Shown piece by piece: positions 1-10,829 of a stretch of DNA of 64,000 nucleotides; within the stretch, counting starts at the first letter, position 1, and every line of letters starts with the position of its first letter. Below the pieces are notes generated by a model. It was not told the DNA's origin. It made no database searches and saw only the letters and a program-made list of their open reading frames with translations. The position numbers and the translations under genes were made by a program. Origin of the DNA: Aradus depressus (lineage: Eukaryota > Arthropoda > Insecta > Hemiptera > Aradidae); the NCBI GenBank assembly GCA_963662175.1, contig OY759225.1, positions 8,877,107 through 8,941,106 of the forward strand. Direction: 5' to 3'.

Positions 1-1067
1 AATTCATAAATAAAATACACACAATAGAAAAAGAATAAAACAAAAATTGAATACGGGAACCAAAATTTTGAACCAAAAGGCACAAAACCTAAAAATTTAT
101 ACATAATGAATAATTTGTTGATGTATGAAAGTTTGGTTTGAGTTTGTGAGAGAAATGTTTTGACTGGTAGTCTCTCCATAAGTTACCGTAACGCGGAACG
201 TTCAGCGACTGAGTACTTTGCGAACATATGTTCAACAAATATTAAACACCATGTTGGGTCAATACTGTCAGTTGCCCTTCCCATCTGAGTCTTTATTTGA
301 GTTGCACTTATAAAATTGTATAGATCAAATATTATTTATCAAACATTGCATATATATGTATGTATCGAACGATTCGTTATTATTTAACTTTGTACAGCTA
401 CACGATGCATGGGGGCAGTTATGTTATCATGCATCGTATAGCAATGAATGGGACTCGATACAAAATACATATTCTAATAAATATATTCGACATAGAATAA
501 TAGCAATTAGTAAATAATATAGTTATTATATATTGTTCTTCTTTCATTGCTTTGTCCTTAAACCAATGGGCCTGTGAAAAATTTCAAAATGATCATCATG
601 ATAGCTAGCCGTAATAAATCGAAGAAAAAAATAAATAAATAACATAGTATTCTACTGTAACGACATAATCACTATAAAGCACTGATAAACCGTGGAGGTA
701 AAAAAACACTGGCGAACCTCCTCATCATCGTTACCATATAAACACCATAAACACTAATAGTTCGAATCAGGCATTTTTCCGAATATTCTGTCGAAAATCC
801 AACACCTTTTTTTGATTTACAGATTAAAACAAAAATAGCATAACCTAGCAGTTGGATTTCACGTATGGATAATATTTTTTGAGTGCATTGGTGAACACAC
901 GGGGTTTTTGGTGATACGGTCTGTCGTAAATAGACATTATATATATTTGTTTATTAGTACCTAAAAGTTTGTTTAGATATTTTTGTAAATAACTTAATTT
1001 TTAAATATATTTTTAACATTTTTTTTTAATCATTTATAAATATATAGGTATTTATATATAGATTATG
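1..1067. other. AT-rich non-coding stretch
   Basis: No reading frame, splice pattern or repeat copy could be recognised. The last exon of the gustatory receptor at 3.0-3.8 kb (minus strand) could lie here or beyond the window; I looked for a TYLVxLxQF-type end on the minus strand and did not find one. Confidence 0.5.
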
Positions 1068-1381
1068 TTAGGTTTTATGACTCATGTCCGGGCTTTAACT
1101 ACGAGGTCATATCGCCTACTACCAGAGCACTCTTTCGTCACTCTGGTGGACATGAGCCCAACTCTACTGTGGGAGTCCTAAATTTTGCCTACCCTAAATT
1201 TTTATTCACCTAGAGCAGGGGTCTTTAAACGAGTACCTGACATCGTACAGGCTCGGGACCATCGCTTAACGTCCCATCCGAAGGACGGCGTGCTTAAGTT
1301 TATTTTACCTCCCAGATAACCGAACCCACGTTCTTGAGCTCAGAAGGCAACCACGCATACCACTGAGCTACCGGCGCCCTC
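1068..1381 (-). repeat. SINE-A copy, tRNA-derived
   Basis: On the minus strand it reads from a tRNA-like head (A box TAGCTCAGTGGTATGC, B box region damaged) to the tail ending in AAAACCTAA. A short internal deletion removes part of the B box. The next SINE is inserted directly at its head end. Confidence 0.9.
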
Positions 1382-1395
1382 AAGAAATATTTCAA

Positions 1396-1693
1396 GGTTA
1401 GGTTTTATGACTCATGCCCGGGCTTTAACTACAAGGTCATATCGCCTACTACCAGAGCGCTTTTTCGTCACTCTGGTGGACATGAGCCCGACTCTACTGT
1501 GGGAGTCCTAAATTTTTCCTACCCTAAATTTTTTATTCATCTAGGGTAGGGGTCTTTAACGAGTACCTGACATCGTACAGGCTCGGGACCATCGCTTAAC
1601 GTCCCATCCGAAGGACGGCGTGCTTAAGTTTATTTTACCTCCCAGATAAAATAAACTAAGGGCCTCGGTCGGGCTACGAACCCACAACCTTGA
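1396..1693 (-). repeat. SINE-A copy, 5'-truncated, joined to U2 snRNA piece
   Basis: Same family and orientation as its neighbour. The head is cut just past the B box and fused to a U2 snRNA fragment. SINE plus U2 together are flanked by the direct repeat AAGAAATATTTCAA (1382-1395 and 1730-1743), so both arrived in one retroposition event. Confidence 0.9.
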
Positions 1694-1729
1694 GCTTCTC
1701 GGCCTTTTGGCTAAGATCAAAGTGTAGTA
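1694..1729 (+). pseudogene. U2 snRNA 5'-end fragment
   Basis: Reads GCTTCTCGGCCTTTTGGCTA followed by AGATCAAAGTGTAGT, which I recognise as the strongly conserved 5' end of U2 spliceosomal RNA, from about nucleotide 4 to about nucleotide 38. It is antisense relative to the SINE it is fused to, and three bases (GCT) are shared at the junction. It stops before the Sm site and stem loops III-IV, so it cannot be a working U2 gene. Confidence 0.85.
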
Positions 1730-1791
1730 AGAAATATTTCAAAGTAATCTTTAAATTGTATTGCCTAGCAACGGATTATATACTATTATAT

Positions 1792-1794
<3 letters not shown>

Positions 1795-1833
<39 letters not shown>
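1795..1833. repeat. (TA)n microsatellite
   Basis: Uninterrupted TA dinucleotides followed by a TTTA-rich run. Confidence 0.95.
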
Positions 1834-1837
<4 letters not shown>

Positions 1838-2012
1838 TTATTTTTAATAATCCGTAGATTAAAAGTTAATTTATTTCATTTTTTTTTGCAATTGTTTGTC
1901 CCTTCATTTCTTTTAAGGTTAACTGATTGTTTTCTTAAGGCTCAAGAGACGTAAAATTCGTACGTATAAACTAATATAAACGAAAAAATTACTGACTTAC
2001 GTTTATTCTTAC

Positions 2013-2085
2013 TTTTTCACAAACAGCATCAACAAATAACAAAATGTAAACATTCCATGTGTTCAGGGGACCGTGAAACATGAAT
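2013..2085 (-). pseudogene. Duplicated gustatory-receptor exon end (fragment)
   Basis: On the minus strand this 73-bp piece translates to a segment containing WNVYILLFVDAVCEK, which aligns with WHVYILLFVTTVCEQ at the end of the larger receptor exon about 1 kb away. DNA similarity continues past the exon into the intron, including both possible splice donors (GTAAGA and, a few bases on, GTAAGT). Upstream coding sequence is missing: SINE-A begins right at its 5' side. This is the remains of a tandem receptor duplicate, broken by the SINE or by deletion. No upstream exon part was recognised beyond the SINE. Confidence 0.7.
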
Positions 2086-2375
2086 GAGGGTGCCAGTAGC
2101 TCAGTGGTATGCGTGCTTGCTTACTGAACTCAAGATCGCGAGTTCGAAACCCGACTGAGGCCCTTAGTTTATTTCATCTGGGAGATACTTAAGCACGCCG
2201 TCCTTCGAATGGAGCGTTAAGCGATAGCCCCGAATCGTACGATACCAAGTACTCTTAAAAGGAGAATGAAAATTTAGGGTAGGCAAAATTTAGGATCCCC
2301 ATAGTAGAGTCGGGCTCATGTCTACCAGAGTGACGAAAGAGCGCTCTGGTAGTAGGCGATATGACCTTGTAGTTA
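2086..2375 (+). repeat. SINE-A copy, 3'-truncated
   Basis: Complete tRNA-like head with A box and B box (GAGTTCGAAACCC); stops before the GGGCATGAGTCAT tail. It sits against the duplicated receptor exon fragment. Confidence 0.9.
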
Positions 2376-2855
2376 AAAATATTGGATTTTCGCACGATTA
2401 CAATACTTCCTCAAACTAAAGATATGGGAAAGTAAACATATTTCCGTGAATGTACAGACATAACATTCATCTTATACGTGTATATATATATATATATATT
2501 AGGGTGTATCGAATTTTTTTAAATTTGATGGCCCTACGAAAAATTGAAAGTATTTGACATCTAAACAATAACAGAATATCAAACAAACTATTGTCGATGC
2601 TTTAGGGGGTCCCACATTCGTCTCAAAAACACGATTTTTACGCTTTTTCGAGTAGTATATAAAGAACTGAAATTTTTTTCGATTTTATTGTTATTTTTCT
2701 GTCAAATTCCAATTTCAAGTCGTGCCCCACTTAATTACAAGTAATATCATCATAAAAAAACATTATTGCAAATATTTAGAAGTTAACCAAGGAATATTAA
2801 TTATAGACAAAATGACATACGAGAAATAAAAATTATTCAAAATGCTACCATTGCG
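2376..2855. other. AT-rich spacer
   Basis: Contains a short (TA)n run near 2474-2498 and no recognisable gene or repeat copy. Confidence 0.5.
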
Positions 2856-2904
2856 TCAGATTTTAATGCGGATAACTTTAGTATTTGAAAATTTGATGAA
2901 ATTT

Positions 2905-2908
2905 AGTG

Positions 2909-2948
<40 letters not shown>
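2905..2948. repeat. (TA)n microsatellite in receptor intron
   Basis: TA dinucleotide run just downstream of the receptor exon. The open frame through it encodes only alternating Ile-Tyr and should not be taken as protein. Confidence 0.95.
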
Positions 2949-2951
<3 letters not shown>

Positions 2952-3005
2952 GAATATATATAATTTATATAAACAAAAAAAGTACGCACTTACGCTTGTT
3001 CTTAC

Positions 3006-3821
3006 TTGTTCACAAACAGTAGTAACAAATAACAAGATGTATACATGCCACAAAGCACACAAATGTAATCTTATTATATGGGCATAATGAACGGGAGAAT
3101 TCCTTAACCTGTAGTAAGCTCCAATCGAAAAAAAAAAGTAAAAAACTATACAATAAATTACTTTAAAAAATACACCAAAAAGTTGTGTAGAATAAATACG
3201 GTTTAATGTTTTACATTTCAAAATAGTATCTGAGTGTTCATCCAAAAATTTGAAAACACTTTCAGTTTTCATTTTTTTACAAATATTCAAAAAAATTTCG
3301 TTTATTAATTGTAGACAAGTACAAAAGTGTAATATTAATAAATATGTTTGCAAATTTGTTATAAATTCAAGTGAGCAAATTATAATTTGGTGCCAATTTG
3401 TAACAGTTTTTGATAAATAATTATAAAATAAATAACAGATTCCAGTATATAAAAAAATATTAGGTTTTATAGTCAAAGATAAATTTTGGGTTTTGAGTAT
3501 TTTCAATATTTGCTCCAGTTCTTTGAATATATTTGAATAAAATATTAAATTTATCCAGTGAAAGAATAAAATTAAAAGATCAATCAATGAACGCATAGAT
3601 TTCATAACTGTCTGAACTATATCAACTTTATCTGAGGACAAAATATGATAAAATTTAATGGAAATTGTTGCAATAATTGTTAATGTTGTAAGGCCTATGG
3701 AATAATATCTTAGTTTTGCGTTATATTTTAAAGTATACGAAATTGGGAAAACACCGATATATCTACTGAAAATAAGTAGATATTTTAGGTCTGTACTAAA
3801 GTTCTTTTCTTCGTCCAACAT
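3006..3821 (-). CDS. Insect gustatory receptor (7tm_7 type), first exon
   Basis: Encodes about 272 residues from MLDEEKNFSTDLKYLL to CEQ. Family signs: an N-terminus with a KYLLIFSRYIGVFPISY-like start, several hydrophobic segments (about residues 37-57, 85-105, 120-140, 150-170, 220-240 and 255-268), the LQLINEIF loop typical of the region after TM4, and LNRIYSTQLFGVFFKVIY matching the L..LN.IYS.QL pattern before TM5. These receptors are ligand-gated cation channels in sensory neurons. Two donors are possible: GTAAGA after Gln272 (end 3006) or GTAAGT after Ser276 (end 2994); both are kept in the duplicated fragment near 2.0 kb. The last exon with TM7 and its TYxxxLxQF motif was not found. 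The frame has no breaks, so the gene may be functional, but completeness cannot be judged. An odorant receptor is less likely. Confidence 0.75.
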
Positions 3822-4195
3822 TGTACTGAAGTTTGTCTAGATTTGAGAAATGATTTGCACTTGACAGTTGTCAATATGTTTACTGTACGTTTCAATTGGT
3901 GAATCAATAGTGTGTCCATGTTGAATACATAATACATAATGTACTCAACCAATATTTAGTATTAGAATCAATGGCGAACTAGGGGTAACCTAGGGAGGTA
4001 AAATCTGGGGATGGAACAGAAATTTTTTTTTTAGTTACCATAAGTTATACGGAGTACCTATATGGTAAGTCAAATTTCGATGTTTTCTGATTCCAAAAAT
4101 TAAAAAAAAAAAAATGTGTATGTAAACGAGATAACTTCGGGGCTCGACTCAAGATTCCTATTAACTTCCGATGTAATGAATGTATCAACACAAAA
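3822..4195. other. Upstream region of the receptor exon
   Basis: No recognisable promoter element. The far end (about 4130-4195) resembles a fragment of interspersed family R. Confidence 0.35.
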
Positions 4196-4390
4196 GAGGG
4201 CACAGGTAGCTCAGTGGTATGCGTGCTTGCCTTCTGAACTCAAGATCGTGGGTTCGAAACTCGACCGAGGCCTTTAGTTTATTTTATCTAGGAGGTAAAA
4301 TAAAGCACGTCGTCCTTCGGATGGGACGTTGAACGATGGTCCCTAGCCTGTACGATGTAATTTACTTTTTAAAGACTTTACACTACACAC
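4196..4390 (+). repeat. SINE-A copy, 3'-truncated
   Basis: Head with A and B boxes; lost after the TACGATGT segment. Directly followed by a second SINE in the same orientation. Confidence 0.9.
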
Positions 4391-4393
4391 ACT

Positions 4394-4695
4394 AGGGCGC
4401 CGGTAGCTCAGTGGTATGCCTGCTTGACTTCTGAGCTCAAGAACGTGGGTTTGTAGCCCGACCGAGGGGATCCCCTTCGGATGGGATGTTAAGCGATGGT
4501 CCCGAGCCTGTACGATGTCAGGTACTCGTTAAAGACCCCTGCCCTAGGTGAATAAAAATTTAGGGTAGGCAAAATTTAGGACTCCCACAGTAGAGTCGGG
4601 CTCATGTCCACCAGAGTGACGATAGAGCGCTCTGGTAGTAGGCGATATGTCCTCGTAGTTAAAGCCCGGGCATGAGTCATAAAACCTAACCTAAC
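4394..4695 (+). repeat. SINE-A copy with internal deletion
   Basis: Starts GGGCGCCGGTAGCTCAGTGG, loses the segment between the end of the tRNA-like part and CCTTCGGATGGGA, and ends with two AACCT tail units. Confidence 0.92.
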
Positions 4696-5306
4696 ATATA
4701 TATATATATATGTTGTCCTATTATGTCCTCATTACATATTTTTTTTAAATTATAATATTAGCAGAAATCTATATATTGGGTTGACTGGAACGGATAGTAA
4801 GCTGAAGGAGGATAATCCGTACAACTTTATGATAATTCAGGGTTGGGCTGGTCTGAAAGTTGTTCAACGATACGATATTCCCTCGGCTTTACCCAATCCC
4901 CCACAAAGTTTCCCTGCTTTCCCTCCATCCTATATTGAACTTAGCCAACTAATTTATGTGGCTTCCATATGATACATCTAATAAAGACGCCTCTCCTTCC
5001 CTCACACTTACTGGTAATTAGCAAATGAACTGTTTTCAACTAACCTCATACTAAAATAATTTATTTTCCAATTGCCTTCGCATATATATTACAAAATTCA
5101 TACCTTAATTAATTTATCTTTATTTATCTTGTATAAAGGACGCTCTGCATGTTGGGTGCCCCGGGGGTCCCTGTCTGGTCCCCCAGATCCTCATAACCCA
5201 AACATGATTGATCCAGCTAATATAGGTCTGCAATTTGTCAAGAATAAAAAATAAATAAATTGCTTGTCGATACATTCATTAAATTGGCTATATATATATA
5301 TATATA
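4696..5306. other. Non-coding stretch
   Basis: Starts and ends in (TA)n runs. No gene or known repeat recognised between them. Confidence 0.5.
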
Positions 5307-5574
5307 GGTTAGGTTAGGTTTTATGACTCATGCCCGGGCTTTAACTACGAGGTCATATCGCCTACTACCAGAGCACTCTATCGTCACTCTGGTGGACATG
5401 AGCCCGACTCTACTGTGGGAGTCCTAAATTTTGCCTACCCTAAATTTTTATTAACCTAGGGCAGGGGTCTTTAACGAGTACCTGACATCGTTCAGGCTCG
5501 GGACCATCGCTTAACGTCCCACCCGAAGGACGGCGTATCTCCCAGATAAAATAAACTAAGGGCCTCGGTCGGAC
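5307..5574 (-). repeat. SINE-A copy, 5'-truncated
   Basis: Tail (three AGGTT units on the plus strand) through to CCTCGGTCGG; the tRNA-like head is missing. A (TA)n tract lies on both sides, so insertion into a TA microsatellite is likely. Confidence 0.9.
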
Positions 5575-5633
5575 TATATATATATATATCATCCAACTTA
5601 ATGAATGTATCGAGTATAAAATGAATAAATAAA

Positions 5634-5878
5634 TAAAACAAACTTATTTTTTGAAATATTGTCTATTCCACTAAAGATGAATATATACTAAAGATGAATA
5701 AGACAATATTGAATATATACTAAAGATGAGTATATACTAAATAATATATATTGAATATATACTAAGATGAATATATACTATACATGAATAAGACAATATT
5801 TCAAAAAATAAGTTTTTTTTTTTTTATTTATTACAAATTCCACAATATGTCCGCATTCCTCAACTTAGAAGTTGATAA
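5634..5878. repeat. Penelope-tail palindrome, degenerate
   Basis: Left part (ATAAAACAAACTTATTTTTT...) and right part (...CACAATATGTCCGCATTCCTC) are the inverted arms seen intact at 34,967-35,236. The centre, which should hold a hammerhead core, is replaced by repeats of CTAAAGATGAATATATA. Confidence 0.7.
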
Positions 5879-5894
5879 AATGAATATATATATA

Positions 5895-6278
5895 TGAGGA
5901 GTTTGGAGCCAGAGCGGACCAACTGGTTGAAACAGAACAGGTAGAAAATGGCAATTGAAAATTGAGTACATTTTGTTTATCTCCATAAATGGGCCTTAAA
6001 TATTTATTTATATTTGAAATTTTAGAATAGTATTGGATGAGTGATCCCTTTTTGTGTTCTATAAAGTTTTTGAAGGCCGTATGATCCATTGTGACTTTGA
6101 AAATATATGCACAAAATATTTGTGGACTAAACTTAAAGTGCTGCTATCTATCAATGAAGTGAAGAAACTAAGTGATCCACACTGGTTTTGAAAAAGGGAA
6201 CCTATGCCAACATCAGGATGGTAATAACTCATTTTCCGAAAAATTGTGGGTTGGTCCGCTCTGGCTCCAAACTCCTCA
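5895..6278. mobile_element. Small DNA transposon with 29-bp terminal inverted repeats
   Basis: Begins TGAGGAGTTTGGAGCCAGAG and ends with its reverse complement; the match covers about 29 bp up to CGGACCAAC. Both ends lie in TATATA, consistent with a TA target duplication. A minus-strand frame at 5865-6089 overlaps one end and has no recognised similarity, so the element looks non-autonomous. Confidence 0.75.
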
Positions 6279-7254
6279 TATATATATATATTTATTTTTA
6301 TTTATTCTAGAATCTGTACAAAAACAATAACAATAAGCAGAAGTGATGACTAAGATGACGTGATAAAATAATAGGTAATACAAAATATTTGAAACATAAT
6401 AAGAAGGAAAAATAAATTAATAATCACAAAATAATAGCAAATATATACAAAAATAAATAAATAGAATCTGTACTAAATCAGTGGTGGTAGATGAATAAAC
6501 AGAAACAAAAAAAATAGAAGAGATAAAACAAATTTAAAAAATAAAAATAAAAATTAATTAATTAAAATAATAAAAATAAAAAATAAAGATATGTAAGAAA
6601 CTCGACGAGGACAGCACCAGTAGGACTCCCATACACTGCCATATACCACTCTCCAACTAGTGGACCCTCCCACCATAGTGCCCAACCCTCCACTGTCCAG
6701 CAGTGGAGGAAGACTACGAAGACTAGCTAAATTTAGCCTAGCGCGTGCCGTTCACAGAGGCGTAGCTCAGAGTATGTTTGTCGATCCGAGCGGGAGTGGA
6801 TGGATTATAATCCATCGAACTCATACCGGCGCTCTTCAGGAGTATATAAGGCTTACAAGTGTGTAATCTATTGCAGACATTTGACGGTTGCTTGGCTATG
6901 GCGCTCCCGCATTCGACACGTTGTGTATTTGGTTACGTCATTTCTATACCCTAGTGTCCATACACCCTCTTGGAGCACGAACAAGACGTTTCACATACCC
7001 CACTGGGCCTCCGCATTCTCGCTCCAGCCGGAAATGAAAAAAAAACATGAGCACATGATTTCGAGTCTGTATTTTTTGTTTTCAGTTCTGAAATAGGCTG
7101 TTCGGAAAACAAAAAATTCCAATGAAAAGTCAACATCAAATTTCTTTCCGATAACTTCCCCTATACTAACGTATAGCATGCCAAAAACTTGCAGGTATTA
7201 AATTTCATGAAAATTGAGCTAAGTTTTGTACAAGAAATGCGGATATTGTTTGCC
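6279..7254. other. Non-coding stretch
   Basis: Runs of A-rich sequence, then a more GC-balanced block (6600-7000) with several short overlapping frames on both strands, none resembling a protein family I know. The block may be an old unrecognised repeat. Confidence 0.4.
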
Positions 7255-7496
7255 CTATAGACTGGCATAATTTCTATACCAATTTAAGTAATCTCTTTCC
7301 ATATATAATTTTCCTGATTCAAATATTTCTCTTGAAGACTCTTTTATGTCTTCTTCTGAGAACTGAAGTAGGTTAAGAGCTTCTAAAATTTTTAAAATAT
7401 TATGAAGGGCTGTCGTAACGTAAATTTTCATAATCAAAGAGAACTCATTAAAATGTTTGAAGTTATTTATAAAGATAGAACACAAGTCTCCAAGCA
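7255..7496 (-). CDS. Exon-like reading frame, product unknown
   Basis: A minus-strand frame of about 80 codons follows a good splice acceptor (TTTAAATTTTTTTCAG, exon starting at 7496, two bases completing the first codon) and ends at a TAG. It encodes LGDLCSIFINNFKHFNEFSL and then a helical, charged end with SEEDIKESSREIFESG. No family recognised. The length and hydrophobic-then-charged layout would allow an internal or last exon of a chemoreceptor-like membrane protein, but that is inference only. A possible donor (GTATAG) lies shortly before the stop. It could also be a chance frame in AT-rich DNA. Confidence 0.25.
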
Positions 7497-8868
7497 CTGA
7501 AAAAAATTTAAACACAAAACTCAAATATAAATTTTGTTCAAAAGGGGTTCATTTATATAAGCTAGAGAAGACTTGTGACACATTTTATTCAGAAAATAAT
7601 TCAAGGAAATCCTGAAAGGAAATCCATGGCGGATTTGAAGAATAAATATGTTACTTAAAAGAGAAATAAAAATCGAATATATTATTTAATGTGAATAATA
7701 ATGAAATAAATTCAGTGAATCACCAGTAATGTGCTTCGCCAGTAATAATCAACTAAAGATTCGCTCTCCCTAACACAAAACGAACGTTTTAGTCAATAGT
7801 TGAGTACACTAGGAGTCCTGAATTCTCTTGATAAATTTTGTGTTAATACATTCGTTAAAAATTTGAAGATGTCGGTTTTGTGGAAAAATATTGAGAGTGT
7901 GAGGTCAAATATTGTGCAAAAAAACGGTATTCAATATTTTGTGGGGCGTTCAAAAGTTTTCTGAAAGTTTAGAAAAATTTTTGAAATTTTTGCCAGTGTG
8001 AGGGCCCCTTTACAACGCACACTGAGGCAAGAGGCCTCAAAACCTGGTCAAAATACAAAAAAAAAACAGATGGAAATTTTAAGGAGGGAGTGAAAGTGGG
8101 TTTACTTGCATACACCTGTACAAACATAAACAAGACCATTGCAGCCTTTTAATACCCTCTACATTGCCTCAGTCTATATTTATAACCTGTTAAAACCCAA
8201 TATTTTAAATTATTTTATTGTCTTAAATATGGAGGTATCTTCTCAAGGTAAGTGTACTGAATTATAATTACTATCATTAGCGTCACTGCTTCACGAGATG
8301 CCCCCTTTGAAGAAAAACTGACTGAATTTAGTTTTTACAAAAACTAATTTTTTTGTTATTGCCGGGCACTCGCTGTTTCACCTTCTTAAAGTATTTTCAT
8401 CAGATAACCAAAAAATGAGTTTTTACGAATTTGGGAGAAACGTCATTTTAAAGTTATAAATTCGTCCGAAGAAGAGGCAGATGTTTAATTTTAGCGAATT
8501 TTCCAAGAAAATGAAGCTATTGCAATTTCTAATTTCAGTTACCTAATATGAATTGTATATTTCTCATAAGCTGTATGAGCTACAACACATGTTCACCTCC
8601 TCTTGAGGAGCTGATGTATTTGTCAAAATACAGTACTCAATGAAGGGTCGGGGGATTTTTAAGTATTTTTTTCGTGTTCAGCACACCAAAAAACATAAAG
8701 TATATAAGTTTCATAATTTTGCCCCAGACATTTGTTCATTTTGCCCCAGTGTGCATCGGCAGTTGCCTAGAGGGTCCTGAAAACTAAAAGGTTAGGGAAT
8801 TAAAAATGGGGATTTCCTACAAGTTGGTATTTAGTCATACTGTTAACTTTTTATTTTATTTGCTAAGA
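7497..8868. other. Non-coding stretch with one candidate short first exon
   Basis: About 7725-7860 carries a worn copy of family R. At 8229-8247 an ATG opens six codons (MEVSSQ) followed by the strong donor GTAAGT, with a TATTTATAA stretch some 50 bases upstream. No matching downstream exon was found. Confidence 0.35.
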
Positions 8869-9214
8869 GGTTAGGTTAGGTTTTATGACTCATGCCCGGG
8901 CTTTAACTATGAGGTCATATAGCCTACTACCAGAGTGCTCTTTCGTCACTCTGGTGGACATGAGCCCGACTCTACTGTGGGAGTCCTAAATTTTGCCTAC
9001 CCTAAATTTTTATTCATCTAGGGTAGGGGTCTTTAACGAGTACCTGACATCGTACAGGCTCGGGACCATCACTTAACGTCCCACCCGAAGGACGGCGTGC
9101 TTAAGTTTATTTTACCTCCCAGATAAAATAAACTAAGGGCCTCGGTCGGGCTACGAACCCACGACCTTGAGCTCAGAAGTCAAGGAAGCATACCACTGAG
9201 CTACCGGCGCCCTC
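8869..9214 (-). repeat. SINE-A, full length
   Basis: Complete copy from GGCGCC head to AACCT tail, flanked by the 13-bp direct repeat TTATTTGCTAAGA (8856-8868 and 9215-9227). Confidence 0.95.
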
Positions 9215-9340
9215 TTATTTGCTAAGATGTTTATAAACAAGTATTATAGTTATCCTTTTATATTTAGTATAAAGCATTTAGCTGAAGTGTTAACAACTTT
9301 TTTTTAAGTAATTTTAAAATGGAATTTTGTGTCGAATAAA

Positions 9341-9979
9341 ATGGATTTGCGGGAAGTGATGTTGCATTATTTTCTTTCTAAAGAAACTACAGCACAAACA
9401 TACCGTTTGCTATTGGAAGTCTATAACGAACATGCTCCTTCTCAAAACACTTGCGAAAAGTGGTTTAGGAGATTCAAAAATGATGAATTTGAAAGGAACG
9501 TCCAGGGCAGCCAAAACCATTTGAAGACTCGGAATTGGAAGCATTACTAAACGACAATCCATGTGAGATTCTTGAAGTATTGGCAGAAACATTAAATGTT
9601 GATCGTTCAACAATTGGTAAACGTTTACATGTTATGGGCATGATTCAAAAACTTGGAAATTGGCTGCCAAATGAGTTAAAAGAGAGGGACATTGAACGAC
9701 GAAAAACCATTTGTGAATTGTTGCTGCAAAGTCAGAAATGGAAGGGATTTTTGCATCGTATTATTACGGGAGATGAAAAGTGGATTTATTACGACGATCC
9801 GAAACGCAGACCAGCATGTGTGAAGTCAGGTGATCCCGGTCGACAGACGCCAAAACGGAACATTCATGCATTACAATGTACCTGGTGGGACCAGAAGGGC
9901 GTAATATAGGTATTATGAGCTGCTGCAACCATCTCAAACCATTACTGGTGACTGGTATCGACTGCAATTATGCGTTTAA
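9341..9979 (+). pseudogene. Mariner transposase, broken and 3'-truncated
   Basis: Three pieces in different frames read as one Tc1/mariner-superfamily (mariner, DD34D) transposase. The first (9341-9535) gives the N-terminal helix-turn-helix with MLHYFLSKETTAQTYR and CEKWFRRF. The second (from about 9530 to 9909) gives LEALLNDNPC-type sequence, RSTIGKRLHVMGMIQK, and the first catalytic block ITGDEKWIYYDDPKR with its Asp, then WWDQKGV. After a further frameshift YYELLQPSQTITGDWYRLQL follows and then a stop. The second and third catalytic Asp (HDNARPH and YSPDLAP-type blocks) are missing, so it is dead. No 5' terminal repeat was found; a SINE lies about 130 bp upstream. Confidence 0.92.
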
Positions 9980-10084
9980 AGCAAGCTCGTAACAAAAAGC
10001 GACTGGAATGGGAGAAACACGAAGAGATTATGTTTTCTCTCTCCCTCTAGAACCAGTCGACCATTTGAGCTAAGATTGAATAGT

Positions 10085-10290
10085 TGACTTCTGAATCGGT
10101 TAACAGTTGTTATGGAGTTTTGAATTTAAATATAAAATTTCATATCGATACATTACATCTGCAGTTTTTATGATTTTTATGTTAAACCTCCCTCTTCCCC
10201 TTACTATCCCCATCCCCTATTCTATATGGCCGATTTGGCTGAAAATCAACAGGCGTTGTGTTTATGAGGATTCTATCGGGAGTTACAAGC
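10085..10290 (+). repeat. Interspersed repeat family R, partial
   Basis: Shares with other copies the blocks TTTTGAATTTAAATATAAAA, CGATACATT...CATC, a C-rich CCCTCTTCCCC stretch, GATTTGGCTGAAAATCAACA and TCTATCGGGAGTTA. Class unknown; no coding potential. Confidence 0.6.
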
Positions 10291-10599
10291 AGAAAGGATT
10301 TTTTATTTTTTATTTATGCAATCAGGGGTCAGAAAACATGATTTTCAATTAACCGATTACATAACTTCTCATTTACTTCATGTTTAGCTGGGAAAGTAGT
10401 ACATAAGAAGAAACAAGAAGTCATAAAGATAAGTAAATAAAAATATTATAATAAAAAGAGAAGTGAAAGAGTACAGTTTTCACTCACCAGAGCTCTTTTT
10501 ATGAAGCCCCTAGTTCCAACTTCTTTTGTAGTTTATGTCCTAAGTTGCGAGGTAGAAGACGTGTGTCGGTAGATTCCCAGGAAGTCAAACTGAAGAGGT

Positions 10600-10791
10600 C
10601 ACGTGAGTTTGTGAACACGATAACTCCCGATAGAATTAATGTACCAAAACGAATATTTATATAATGTACCCAGAACCATCTAAGGACGACACATATTGAT
10701 ATTCAGCCATATCAGACCAAGAGAAGGGGGAATTAGAGAAGGCTTAATACAAAACTCGATTAACGACCGTTGTAACGAAGGTATCGATTTT
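10600..10791 (-). repeat. Interspersed repeat family R, interrupted by LTR element
   Basis: Inverted relative to the previous copy. Its likely continuation (TTAATTCGTGCTGGGGAAGT) appears at about 13,305 on the far side of the LTR element, so the LTR element appears to have landed inside it. Confidence 0.55.
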
Positions 10792-10829
10792 GCGATTACG
10801 AATGCTAATAAACTTGATTTTTTAAAATA

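Noticed and set aside
1694..1729. Functional U2 snRNA gene
   Set aside because: Only 36 bases, no Sm site, no downstream stem loops, inside a retroposed unit.
2842..3087. Plus-strand frame with Ile-Tyr run
   Set aside because: Antisense to the receptor exon and driven by the (TA)n tract.
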